Shown one piece after another: positions 53,403 to 62,302 of a stretch of 64,000 nt of DNA. The stretch is from positions 167,922 through 231,921 of the forward strand of contig JAKPPT010000068.1 in the NCBI GenBank assembly GCA_029547205.1, in the 5' to 3' direction. The notes beneath the pieces were generated by a model. That model saw nothing but the letters and a program-made list of their open reading frames with translations. It did not search any database and had not been told where the DNA came from. The position numbers and the translations under genes were made by a program. The first letter of the stretch is position 1, and every line of letters starts with the position of its first letter. The DNA is from Spirochaetota bacterium. GTDB taxonomy: Bacteria; Spirochaetota; Spirochaetia; Treponematales; UBA12059.

Positions 53403-53434
53403 AAGGCTGTCCTCAGGCAAGGACAGCCTTTTTT
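53403..53434 (+). terminator. Terminator after oppA
   Basis: AAGGCTGTCC and GGACAGCCTT arms with a six-T tail. The same stem sequence recurs in the terminator at 58692. Confidence 0.88.
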
Positions 53435-53479
53435 AACGTACGTACAGAAAATCTAAAGCTAGAAGAAGCCTGCAGTTTT

Positions 53480-53497
53480 ACATTTTTCGTGACACTA
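53480..53497 (+). repeat. Solo half-site of the inverted-repeat element
   Basis: ACATTTTTCGTGACACTA, identical to the reverse complement of the left arm of the paired copy at 61710. It lies in the oppA-oppB gap. Confidence 0.7.
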
Positions 53498-53628
53498 GAG
53501 AGATTTTAAGAAAAAAACATAGTTTTATTAAATAAAATACGAATTTGCTAGCACGTTTTGAATTTTCAGCATATAATAGTAGTCATTCGGCTGTAAGCCG
53601 TACTATCCTACAACAAAGCGAGGATGTA

Positions 53629-54561
53629 ATGGGACGTTACATAATACGCAGAATTATCAGTGCAATAATAACGCTGTTCATTATTATCACACTGAGCTTC
53701 ATTATCATTCATAATACCCCGGGTGGACCATTTTCATCGGAAAAAAAGCTACCCCCTGAAATTTTACAAAATATACTCAAGAAATATCACCTTGATGAAC
53801 CACTCCATAAGCAATATCTCAGGTACCTTGGCGATATTATTTTGAAAGGTGATTTTGGTCCTTCATATCGATACAAGGATTATACTGTTAACGAACTGCT
53901 CATAAAACAATTCCCAGTATCGGTACAATTAGGCGTAACCTCTCTTTCTATTGCTGTGATACTTGGTGTCCTCGTTGGAATTACCGCAGCACTCAAACAA
54001 AACAGGTGGCCTGATTATGCATCAATGTCTATAGCAGTACTCGGTATTTCAATACCGCTCTTTGTTGTCGGTCCTATACTCATGTATATTTTTGCATTAA
54101 AACTCAAAATACTCCCTACATCCGGATGGATAACCTCACGCTATGGTATTTTAACTGTTATCATGCCAGCTTTTACATTGATGTTCCCCTATTTTGCTTA
54201 TATATCACGCATGTCTCGAAGCTCAATTATCGAAGTGCTTCGATCTGACTATATCCGCACAGCCCGTGCTAAAGGCCTTAAAGAGAGCGTTGTAATCGGG
54301 AAGCATGTCCTTAAAGGTGCACTGTTACCCGTTGTTACCTACTTAGGACCAGCTTTCTCTGGTATAATAACCGGTTCAGTCGTTGTTGAAAGTATTTTTG
54401 TGGTACCAGGTATTGGAAAACTCTTCGTCGATGCAGCATTAAACCGAGACTATACCGTGATTATGGGAGAAGTTATTCTCTATTCACTCATTCTCATCAC
54501 TGCAAATCTTATTGTGGACTTGCTGTATGGGCTTTTAGATCCACGCATCACATACAAATAA
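53629..54561 (+). CDS. oppB: Oligopeptide ABC transporter permease OppB
   Basis: A 310-residue inner-membrane protein with six hydrophobic segments. The N-terminus GRYIIRRIISAIITLFIIITLSFIIIHNTPGGPF is typical of OppB/DppB, and the EAA loop is YIRTARAKGLKESVVIGKHVLKGALLPVVTYLG. It pairs with OppC to form the peptide pore. The open frame reaches upstream to 53545, but ATG 53629 after GCGAGGATG is the natural start. It begins 246 bp after oppA and is separated from it by the terminator. Confidence 0.95.
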   Translation: MGRYIIRRIISAIITLFIIITLSFIIIHNTPGGPFSSEKKLPPEILQNILKKYHLDEPLHKQYLRYLGDIILKGDFGPSYRYKDYTVNELLIKQFPVSVQLGVTSLSIAVILGVLVGITAALKQNRWPDYASMSIAVLGISIPLFVVGPILMYIFALKLKILPTSGWITSRYGILTVIMPAFTLMFPYFAYISRMSRSSIIEVLRSDYIRTARAKGLKESVVIGKHVLKGALLPVVTYLGPAFSGIITGSVVVESIFVVPGIGKLFVDAALNRDYTVIMGEVILYSLILITANLIVDLLYGLLDPRITYK

Positions 54562-54570
54562 GGAGCGCAT

Positions 54571-55656
54571 ATGCCAAACATACAGGACAATACACGTAAT
54601 GCAGTTAATGAATTTAGCCAGTATGTGAAACCCGTTTCACTCTGGGCAGATGCATGGAAACGCTTACGAAAAAATAAAATGGCTATTTTAGGTTTATGGA
54701 TTGTAGGCATTTATTTTTTTATTACACTCTTTGCTGATTTTCTACCATTCTATAGCTATCGTGATCAAGAAATGCTCCATATTAACCTTCCTCCATCACT
54801 ACAGCCAGCAGGAAGAGTAGCATTACAAAAATTAGAAAAAGATAAAGCTAAAATTGAAAAAGCACTTGAAACTCAGGATAGACAGGACCTTCGAGATGCG
54901 CTTGCCCAGATCAACCATGATATTGATAAACTCAAACTTGAAATCCAGAACAACCCCATACATAAAAAAGTCTATATTCTTGGAACAGACTATCTTGGCC
55001 GTGACGTTTTGGCTCGCACTATCTATGGTGGAAGAATTTCTATTCTAATTGGCATAGTCGGTACACTGACAGCAGGTCTCATTGGTGTAGTGTTAGGTTC
55101 TATTGCTGGTTTTGCAGGCGGCTGGATCGATAACTTCTTGAGCCGCATCGTAGATATTCTCTACAGCCTTCCTTACATGCTCATAGTTATTATGATCATG
55201 TCTTCGCTCCCGCAAGGTTCTGACAGTACAATTGTGTTATTCTTTGCAATAGCACTCATTTCATGGCTGACGATGTTCCGTGTTGTCCGCGGACAGATAA
55301 TGAGTCTTAAAAATTCAGAATTTGTAGAAGCTGCTAAATCGATGGGAGCACGTTCAGGCCGAATTATTTTCCGTCATCTGCTTCCAAACACCATTGGTAT
55401 CATTATTGTTTATTCCTCATTGCAATTCCCCAGCTTCATTATGAGTGAAAGTTTTCTTTCATTCCTCGGACTTGGTGTTTCAGCACCTAAAGCTTCCTGG
55501 GGAACCTTGGTGAGTGAAGGTGTTCAGGGAATGCAGCTATACCCCTGGCGTCTCTTTGTTCCCGGCCTTGCAATGACTATCTTCTTGTTTGCTGTCAATT
55601 TTATTGGTGATGGCTTACGAGACGCACTTGACCCACAGGGTAAAAATAGAAATTAA
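54571..55656 (+). CDS. oppC: Oligopeptide ABC transporter permease OppC with a periplasmic coiled-coil insert
   Basis: A 361-residue permease. The N-terminal helix (GLWIVGIYFFITLFADFL) and the core beginning at ILGTDYLGRDVLARTIYGGRISI match OppC/DppC, and the EAA loop is FVEAAKSMGARSGRIIFRHLLPN. Between them, residues 78-128 carry an insertion of about 50 residues, a charged coiled coil (LQKLEKDKAKIEKALETQD and what follows) not present in most OppC proteins. It sits on the periplasmic side and could contact OppA or stabilise the complex. AAGGAG precedes ATG 54571, 9 bp after oppB. Confidence 0.94.
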   Translation: MPNIQDNTRNAVNEFSQYVKPVSLWADAWKRLRKNKMAILGLWIVGIYFFITLFADFLPFYSYRDQEMLHINLPPSLQPAGRVALQKLEKDKAKIEKALETQDRQDLRDALAQINHDIDKLKLEIQNNPIHKKVYILGTDYLGRDVLARTIYGGRISILIGIVGTLTAGLIGVVLGSIAGFAGGWIDNFLSRIVDILYSLPYMLIVIMIMSSLPQGSDSTIVLFFAIALISWLTMFRVVRGQIMSLKNSEFVEAAKSMGARSGRIIFRHLLPNTIGIIIVYSSLQFPSFIMSESFLSFLGLGVSAPKASWGTLVSEGVQGMQLYPWRLFVPGLAMTIFLFAVNFIGDGLRDALDPQGKNRN

Positions 55657-55667
55657 GGAGTCCACCT

Positions 55668-56654
55668 ATGTCAGATGAAGTAATTTTACAGGTTAGAAAC
55701 CTCAAAGCATATTTTAAGCTTGATGAAGGGCTCCTCAAAGCAGTTGATGGTGTGAGCTTTGATCTACGGAGAGGCGAAACGCTCGGAATTGTAGGGGAAT
55801 CGGGTTCCGGGAAAAGTGTAACGAACCTTGCCGTCATGAAACTAATTCCTACACCTCCTGGACGCATTGCTGGAGGTGAAGTGCTATACAAAGGAAAAGA
55901 TATTATCAAAATGACCGATGAGGAAATCCGCCAGATACGTGGAAATAAAATTTCCATGATCTTCCAGGATCCCATGACGTCTTTGAATCCTTTCCTCCGC
56001 ATCAGCACTCAGATGATTGAGACTATCGTACTCCATCAAAAAGTATCCCCTAAAGAGGCACGAAATAAAGCGATTGAAATGCTCAAACTTGCAGGTATTC
56101 CTGCTGCAGAAAAACGTATCGATCAGTATCCGCACCAATTTTCTGGCGGTATGCGCCAGCGTGTCATGATTGCTATGGCACTCTCCTGTAACCCCGAAGT
56201 ACTCATAGCTGATGAGCCGACAACCGCTCTCGATGTTACTATCCAGGCACAGATTCTCGATCTCATTAAAGATCTTTCGCAAAGACTCGGTACCGCAGTC
56301 ATTCTCATCACACACTCACTCGGTGTTGTAGCAGGAATGTGCGATATGATTAACGTGATGTATGCAGGACGGGTTGTAGAGCGCGGTTCCACTGACGATA
56401 TTTTCAAAGATCCCAAACATCCGTATACCGTCGGACTTATAGAAAGCGTTCCCCGGCTCGATAAAGAGCATAAAGCTCAAAAGCTATTTTCCATCCCCGG
56501 ACAGCCACCTAATGTCATTAACCTGCCTGACTGCTGTCCTTTCTATCCGCGATGTAGTAAGGTTATGGATATTTGTAGAACAAAATATCCACCAGAGAAA
56601 ACACTTGGACATAACCGCACCGTATCATGCTGGCTGTATGCAGAGGAGAAGTAA
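55668..56654 (+). CDS. oppD: Oligopeptide ABC transporter ATPase OppD
   Basis: A 328-residue ABC ATPase: Walker A GESGSGKSV, signature FSGGMRQRV, Walker B LIADEPTTALD, then the C-terminal oligopeptide extension with DCCPFYPRCSKVMDICRTKYPP, whose cysteines bind a cluster in this subfamily. It powers OppBC together with OppF. AAGGAG precedes ATG 55668, 11 bp after oppC. Confidence 0.96.
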   Translation: MSDEVILQVRNLKAYFKLDEGLLKAVDGVSFDLRRGETLGIVGESGSGKSVTNLAVMKLIPTPPGRIAGGEVLYKGKDIIKMTDEEIRQIRGNKISMIFQDPMTSLNPFLRISTQMIETIVLHQKVSPKEARNKAIEMLKLAGIPAAEKRIDQYPHQFSGGMRQRVMIAMALSCNPEVLIADEPTTALDVTIQAQILDLIKDLSQRLGTAVILITHSLGVVAGMCDMINVMYAGRVVERGSTDDIFKDPKHPYTVGLIESVPRLDKEHKAQKLFSIPGQPPNVINLPDCCPFYPRCSKVMDICRTKYPPEKTLGHNRTVSCWLYAEEK

Positions 56655-56656
56655 TT

Positions 56657-57652
56657 ATGGCAGAATCAAACACCTTGCTCGATGTTCAAAATCTTAAGAT
56701 GTACTTTAAATTCAAGACCGGCAGTCTGTTCAATAGGCAACATGGCTACATTTATGCAGTTGATGATGTGAGTTTTTCGATAAAAAAAGGCGAAACGCTC
56801 GGTTTGGTAGGTGAATCTGGTTGCGGTAAATCAACAACGCTCCGTGCCATTTCCAGGCTCCATGAGCCAACTAGCGGCAAAGTCTACTTAAATGGCACTG
56901 ATATCACAAAGCTGCACTATGAAGAAATGCTCAAAGCTCGGCGCAATATGCAGATTGTGTTCCAAGATCCCTATGCATCTTTAAATCCACGCATGACTAC
57001 CCGCGATATCATTGCAGAACCCATGAAGATCTTCATGAAAGAAGGACTCCTCAAAACCACCAAGAAAGAAATGGACGAACGGGTAGAACAGCTCATGGAA
57101 AAGGTAGGACTTTCCCGCTTTTTCAAAAACCGATACCCGCATGAGTTCTCTGGTGGTCAGCGTCAGCGCATCGGTATTGCACGTGCACTGGCACTCAAAC
57201 CGGAACTTATTCTCTGCGACGAACCAGTATCTGCGCTCGATGTATCAATTCAAGCTCAGATTCTCAACCTGTTTAAGGACTTGCAGCAGGATCTTGGGCT
57301 CACATATCTCTTTATTGCACATGATCTCGCAGTTATTAAGTATATCTCAGATCGCATTGCAGTTATGTATCTCGGTAAGATTGTAGAAATCAGCGAAGCT
57401 GATGAGCTCTACAAAAAACCGCTCCATCCCTATACACAGGCACTGCTGTCAGCAGCTCCCATTCCCGATCCTGAAATCGAGCGCAAACGTCAGCGTATCA
57501 TCCTTACTGGCGATGTTCCATCACCAGACAAACAGCGCCCCGGCTGTTATTTCTACGACCGCTGTCCTAAACGTATGGACCAATGCAAAGCATCGCAGCC
57601 TGAACTAAAAGAACTAGCACCCGGTCATAAGGTTGCGTGCTTTCTTTACTAG
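56657..57652 (+). CDS. oppF: Oligopeptide ABC transporter ATPase OppF
   Basis: A 331-residue ABC ATPase with Walker A GESGCGKST, signature FSGGQRQRI, Walker B LILCDEPVSALD, and the C-terminal extension PGCYFYDRCPKRMDQCKASQPE. The AGAGGAGAAG at the oppD end is its ribosome binding site, so ATG 56657 is used and the longer frame to 56627 is rejected. It is the last gene of the opp operon. Confidence 0.96.
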   Translation: MAESNTLLDVQNLKMYFKFKTGSLFNRQHGYIYAVDDVSFSIKKGETLGLVGESGCGKSTTLRAISRLHEPTSGKVYLNGTDITKLHYEEMLKARRNMQIVFQDPYASLNPRMTTRDIIAEPMKIFMKEGLLKTTKKEMDERVEQLMEKVGLSRFFKNRYPHEFSGGQRQRIGIARALALKPELILCDEPVSALDVSIQAQILNLFKDLQQDLGLTYLFIAHDLAVIKYISDRIAVMYLGKIVEISEADELYKKPLHPYTQALLSAAPIPDPEIERKRQRIILTGDVPSPDKQRPGCYFYDRCPKRMDQCKASQPELKELAPGHKVACFLY

Positions 57653-57697
57653 GAAAGAATTTTTTGCAGCCTAAATGTTGTAGAGATACTTTAATCT

Positions 57698-57715
57698 ACA
57701 AGCTTCGAGACACTA
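57698..57715 (+). repeat. Solo half-site of the inverted-repeat element
   Basis: ACAAGCTTCGAGACACTA, one mismatch to the reverse complement of the left arm at 25652. It lies just before the opp terminator. Confidence 0.65.
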
Positions 57716-57719
57716 ACCA

Positions 57720-57764
57720 AAGGCTACCCCGAACTAATTTGCTCAATGGGGTGGCCTTTTTTGT
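57720..57764 (+). terminator. Terminator of the oppBCDF operon
   Basis: AAGGCTACCCC and GGGGTGGCCTT arms (one mismatch), loop of 17, then a T-run. Confidence 0.85.
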
Positions 57765-57835
57765 GCTCATAAATACTTGAATTTACATTAAATTATAACT
57801 ATAATTAAATAAATCAATAATAATGAGGTGGTACT

Positions 57836-58639
57836 ATGAAGCGTTTTTCTCTTGCAGTGCTTTTTTTAGCATTCACTGTCATGCTGTTTGCACAAACCTA
57901 TAAAGATGGTTTGTACTTTGCACAGGATACACAATATGGCAACTCAGGCTGGAAAGAACAAGTCGTAGTAGAAGTTAAGGGCGGTAAAATTGTTAGTGTC
58001 AATTGGAACGCTGTATCAAACCTTGGTATGCCCGATAAAAAGACCTACGCAAGCCAGGGTGGTTATGGTATGGCTCAAGCCGCCAAACAGGGGGAGTGGC
58101 ACATTCAAGCAAAACGTGTGGAAGACTATCTCATTCACGTTCAAGATCCATCAAAAATTACCTATGATGCAACGACAGGCAAAACCGATGTTATAAGCGG
58201 CGCGACAATACATGTCAATTCATTTGTAGAACTCGTAAAAAAAGCACTGGCAAGTCAGCCTGTTAAAAAAGGTATCTACAAAAAAGACGGTTGGTTCTAT
58301 GCAGCAGCACAGGAATTTGATAAATCTGGATGGAAAGAAACAGTTCTCGTTACGGTAGTAAATGGCACTATTGTTGATGTTGTCTGGAATGCACTGCCCA
58401 AAGATCCAAAAGGAAAATCGAAACTCGTAAGCTCCCTCGCTGGTGCATACCCCATGAACGGGGCACAGGGTCCCTGGCACGTACAGGCAGAGCGAATGCA
58501 AAAGGCACTGTTGGATAAGCAAAACCCTGCCCTCATCGCTGTTAAGAGCGATGGTAAAACCGATGCCGTATCCGGTGTCAGTATTACAGTAGGCTCATTT
58601 TTACAGCTTGTTTCGCAAGCGCTTGAAAAAGCAAAATAA
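57836..58639 (+). CDS. Exported protein with two FMN-binding domains
   Basis: A 267-residue exported protein with a signal peptide ending MLFAQ. Two similar halves (about 25-140 and 147-265) each match the FMN_bind domain. The first ends DVISGATIHVNSF, a good covalent flavinylation site (D-x-x-S-G-A-T). The second reads DAVSGVSITVGSF, where the AT is VS, so it probably does not carry FMN. Such proteins are electron carriers flavinylated by an Ftp/ApbE enzyme in spirochaetal periplasms. It sits alone between two terminators. GAGGTGG precedes ATG 57836. Confidence 0.85.
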   Translation: MKRFSLAVLFLAFTVMLFAQTYKDGLYFAQDTQYGNSGWKEQVVVEVKGGKIVSVNWNAVSNLGMPDKKTYASQGGYGMAQAAKQGEWHIQAKRVEDYLIHVQDPSKITYDATTGKTDVISGATIHVNSFVELVKKALASQPVKKGIYKKDGWFYAAAQEFDKSGWKETVLVTVVNGTIVDVVWNALPKDPKGKSKLVSSLAGAYPMNGAQGPWHVQAERMQKALLDKQNPALIAVKSDGKTDAVSGVSITVGSFLQLVSQALEKAK

Positions 58640-58691
58640 CTATAATTTGATAGAGAATAATCAATACTTTTAGTTGATTACATACACACAT

Positions 58692-58725
58692 AGGCTGTCC
58701 TGAACTTTATGGACAGCCTTTTTTA
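58692..58725 (+). terminator. Terminator after the FMN-binding gene
   Basis: AGGCTGTCC and GGACAGCCT arms with a T-run, the same stem as the oppA terminator. Confidence 0.88.
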
Positions 58726-58854
58726 TCTTTCTATTTGTTTATACACCAGGGCCTGCAGAATATTTTTTAGGGTTAAAAAATTCGCAACAGCAAAAATCGC
58801 AATAGTGAAAATTGCTCCATACGGATTTTTATTTACTAAATTGATATTTTTTGA

Positions 58855-58868
58855 CATACTATAGTATG
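58855..58868. promoter_or_regulatory. 14-bp perfect palindrome upstream of the DUF3160 gene
   Basis: CATACTATAGTATG stands 43 bp before the start of the DUF3160 gene and overlaps a TTGACA (58851-58856), as an operator would. No good -10 at 17 bp from that hexamer was found. Confidence 0.35.
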
Positions 58869-58910
58869 AATAATCAGTTTTATTGCCAGTAATAAAACAT
58901 AGAGGTTAGT

Positions 58911-61637
58911 ATGAAAAAAATGAATAACACGCTTATAGCACTGAGTGTTATCATGTGCGCCATTGCTTTTAGTGGTACTTCCTGCAGTAAAAACCAGGCA
59001 CTACAAAACGAACCGATTGCACAAAATACTGTTCCAAAACAAACACCCGAACCGGGCTATTTTCGTAAAGATTTTTTTACTCGACACTATGAAGAACTTA
59101 GCAGCCAATATGCGAGTTACTATGCAGAACCAATTCATTTTCAAAAGCTTGATGTTCCTCCGTATAATCGACTTGCAGTCGTTGCGGGTAAACGAGCGCT
59201 CTTTTATCCAGGAGCAAAATTAAACCAGCAAAAAGACATAGAAAAACTTAAAAAGCCAATAGAAATTCCGTTTGGTACCTTACTGCCTATTTTTTCAGAA
59301 ATAAAAACTCCAGAAGGTTCAACATTTTTTCATGATGACTATTACCATTACTTTTACGAGACTGAGTATGATGGCAAACGCGGCCTTGTATTTGGCGCAG
59401 ATCTTTTTGGCATGGATAAAGATCCAGCTGTCACACTTGAAGCATGGCGTTTATATACAAAGAAAACCAGTAAAGAACTCACATCGTTTGCCGGGCTTGT
59501 TAAGCTCCCCGATGCTGTAACGGGAATGATAGAAGATTTAGGAATTGCTTATGTTCCAGCAAAAAACGCAACACTTCGTTCCGCGCAGTCAACCGGTTCT
59601 CTGCTCCGAGCCATGTATGAAACCCGCGCAACACAGATAGAATCAGGAGAAGACCCTGCACCACTATTTGTTACTGCCGATTTATTTATCGAAGCATACT
59701 ATGAAATCGCAGCAAACCTTGAACACAGGCTGCTTCCGGTTATTGAACTACCGCTCATAAAACAGTTTATTCAGGAATCACTTAACTACTTTTCCAGAGT
59801 AAAGCCAAAAGATTCTAAGACACAGGCTTTACACACCAAAGCTATATATTTTTTACAAACCGCAGAATTGATCCTTGGCACCATTCCAGAATACGTAATT
59901 GAATTTGACACCTATGAAAATATAGATATCGTTAAGAAAAAAGTATATTCTAAATCAGAAATTTTCTCTCAATTTCCAGATCAGGTTCAACATGATGCTG
60001 AGAACCTTCTCACTGCAGAAAGAGACTGGTATTCAGAAATATTTGATGCAACGATTAATACAAGCAATCCAGGAACTATTATAAAAGACAATCAGTCATA
60101 CGATAGCAACTATATTATCAATAGAGTTCTGACATGGTTCACTCTCGCTTCACTTGATATAAACACTATTAGTCACTTAGATTCCGCCACATTCAAAACC
60201 AGACATGGAACTATTGCATGGATTTTATATTTACTTACAGGTTTGAGTGAAAACGAACAGGCACTGCAAACACTAACAGCACTTATTAAGGCTGAGTCAC
60301 TCTTACGACAAAACTATGAGATAAAAATTTCTAAGGATTTTATACAATTCCTCAAACAGGAAAAACTCACACCGATTGGTACATGGATACACGACCCTGC
60401 AAAAACGCTTTCTACAATTACCAGAATACAAAGAAAATATAACGACACTTCTCTTTCTAAAACCGATGATACGAACAGTATGCCATCAGATCAAGGTCAG
60501 GTGAGGAAACTATTAGCTATACTTGTACCAAAAATCAGCCTCGAAACAACAATCTTTTCACAGCTTACCAATCCAAAGATCCAGAACAGAACCATTCTAA
60601 GCGGGCTGGATTTTATAAACTGTTTTGAAGATTATTCTTTTCTTACACTATCATACATCAACAAATTTCCCGAACTTAAAAACCAGTACGAACTTATCAG
60701 AACAGGCTTCTCTAATAGCACACTACCTGCTATTCAAAACGTACAGGAGCCAGCTCGATCGATTATAGCTCTCAAACAGGATAAAGAAACCAATCAGCAG
60801 TATACCAATTCACCAGGCTGGAAAATAAAAAATGCATTAACCGACCTTATATGTCTCACACTGGCACTTCCTTCTTCCAAACTTGCAATACCTTCCAATG
60901 CTCCAGTTTTATCAACTGCGGAGATGGTACAGACAGAACAAAAAAACAATCTTCCTTCCCGCATTGAACCTTTGTGTCCGCTTGCTCACTGGATTGAACC
61001 ACGAGCATCGCTTTACAAAACCATGCAGTCTGCAACACTTACATGGAAATCGCTCATAAGCTCAGTAAAAACATCGGAATCTTCTCTCATTGCAGACGCT
61101 CGCAATAAAGCTATCGATGAAACTATAATAATGTTAGATAATTTTAACATGATACTTGCACAGTGCGAACTCATAGCACAAAAAGAACTTTCTGGAGAAA
61201 GACTTACAACAGAAGAGAATACGTTTATTCTGCATATTCCACAATCATTAACAGCTCTCATTACAGCAATGCCTAAAGCTTCTGCATTTACTGGCGCCTC
61301 GCTTGCTGTGCAGCAGGAAAGCCTTGATGAGAATAGCAACTCAACCGTGATGTATGATACTTATGATACTGAAGAACCTGCGCTTTTTTTACCCTCCAGA
61401 AGACTTATATACCGCACTAATAATGAAAATGGGATTACGGAGCTATATGCCGGTCCTGGTATACCTTATATACTGTATATTCCCATACTATTACCTGATG
61501 GAAACCGTGTTATTGCAACTGGTTTTTTGTATAGCTATTTAGAGTTTACTCAATCAGTTGGCTACCTCACAGATTCCGAATGGCAAAACATAGTCTTTTC
61601 TGATGAAGCAGCTATGTACACGCTGGAATGGGAGTAA
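58911..61637 (+). CDS. DUF3160 family lipoprotein
   Basis: A 908-residue exported lipoprotein with lipobox SGTSC (about residue 25). Recognised as DUF3160 by the mid-N-terminal segment PLFVTADLFIEAYYEIAANLEHRLLPVIELPLIKQF and its long helical body; members are found in many environmental bacteria and archaea and their role is unknown. The lipid anchor and size suggest a periplasmic or surface protein. GAGG precedes ATG 58911. It is monocistronic. Confidence 0.8.
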   Translation: MKKMNNTLIALSVIMCAIAFSGTSCSKNQALQNEPIAQNTVPKQTPEPGYFRKDFFTRHYEELSSQYASYYAEPIHFQKLDVPPYNRLAVVAGKRALFYPGAKLNQQKDIEKLKKPIEIPFGTLLPIFSEIKTPEGSTFFHDDYYHYFYETEYDGKRGLVFGADLFGMDKDPAVTLEAWRLYTKKTSKELTSFAGLVKLPDAVTGMIEDLGIAYVPAKNATLRSAQSTGSLLRAMYETRATQIESGEDPAPLFVTADLFIEAYYEIAANLEHRLLPVIELPLIKQFIQESLNYFSRVKPKDSKTQALHTKAIYFLQTAELILGTIPEYVIEFDTYENIDIVKKKVYSKSEIFSQFPDQVQHDAENLLTAERDWYSEIFDATINTSNPGTIIKDNQSYDSNYIINRVLTWFTLASLDINTISHLDSATFKTRHGTIAWILYLLTGLSENEQALQTLTALIKAESLLRQNYEIKISKDFIQFLKQEKLTPIGTWIHDPAKTLSTITRIQRKYNDTSLSKTDDTNSMPSDQGQVRKLLAILVPKISLETTIFSQLTNPKIQNRTILSGLDFINCFEDYSFLTLSYINKFPELKNQYELIRTGFSNSTLPAIQNVQEPARSIIALKQDKETNQQYTNSPGWKIKNALTDLICLTLALPSSKLAIPSNAPVLSTAEMVQTEQKNNLPSRIEPLCPLAHWIEPRASLYKTMQSATLTWKSLISSVKTSESSLIADARNKAIDETIIMLDNFNMILAQCELIAQKELSGERLTTEENTFILHIPQSLTALITAMPKASAFTGASLAVQQESLDENSNSTVMYDTYDTEEPALFLPSRRLIYRTNNENGITELYAGPGIPYILYIPILLPDGNRVIATGFLYSYLEFTQSVGYLTDSEWQNIVFSDEAAMYTLEWE

Positions 61638-61709
61638 AGGGGTTAAGTAAGTAAATAATGATTAGTGCAGGATTGCTTAATTTTACAGGCTAACATTGCA
61701 TGCTCAGTA

Positions 61710-61764
61710 TAGTGTCACGAAAAATGTGAAAATGCTGGTTTTGTTCACAAACTCCGTGACACCA
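61710..61764. repeat. Paired copy of the TAGTGTCACGAA inverted-repeat element
   Basis: Left arm TAGTGTCACGAAAAATGT and a right arm ACAAACTCCGTGACACCA around a spacer that shares AAAATGCTG and TTGTTCAC with the copy at 25652. It separates the convergent DUF3160 and small-lipoprotein genes. Confidence 0.75.
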
Positions 61765-61836
61765 GGGAAAGCCAGGTTTGCAGGGTTTAAAACTACGCTG
61801 CAATACCTGACTATGCACCCATAAAACATTTTTTAT

Positions 61837-62292
61837 TTAATTTTTATTAAACGTTGCGTTCCCCCATCCAGTAACCGATCCAGTATATACTGAGAACGCT
61901 TCGCGAAAAGTTCCAGAGCCAGATCTGCCATCGGGAATTGTACCTGAAAGATATATTTCCGCATTTACCCGATCATTATTCTGGTTGTAGTAATATCCTG
62001 TTATTGTAGCTGAAAAATTGGTACCATCATAGTATCCCGTTCCGGGCTGCCAGTTTACTGGATATGAACTCGTGTCATGAATGTCAGTAATGGTAAGATT
62101 GCCATTATTGTCATTTATATAAAATGTTGCTGAGGTAGTAGCACCAATGACAAAGACTTGCGGATTCGTTGAACCTGTTGTATAAAAAGATGCTGTCCAG
62201 TTACCCGTCAAATTTTTTCTATCTATAAAAGGCGTACAGGCAGCTATTATCAAAAGAACTATAACTATTAAAATAGCATAAGTCTTTTTCAT
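61837..62292 (-). CDS. Small beta-rich lipoprotein, second gene of a sigma-54 operon
   Basis: A 151-residue lipoprotein with lipobox IIAAC (about residue 19). The mature part is a small beta-sandwich-like domain (LTGNWTASFYTTGS; TFYINDNNGNLTITDI; YYDGTNFSATITGYYYN; IYLSGTIPDGRSGSGTFREAFSVYTGSVTGWGNATF), the pattern of lipocalin-like small lipoproteins. The function is unknown. AGGAGG precedes ATG 62292. It follows the P13-like gene by 10 bp, so both are expected from the sigma-54 promoter upstream. Confidence 0.75.
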   Translation of the reverse strand: MKKTYAILIVIVLLIIAACTPFIDRKNLTGNWTASFYTTGSTNPQVFVIGATTSATFYINDNNGNLTITDIHDTSSYPVNWQPGTGYYDGTNFSATITGYYYNQNNDRVNAEIYLSGTIPDGRSGSGTFREAFSVYTGSVTGWGNATFNKN

Positions 62293-62302
62293 ACCTCACC
62301 TC

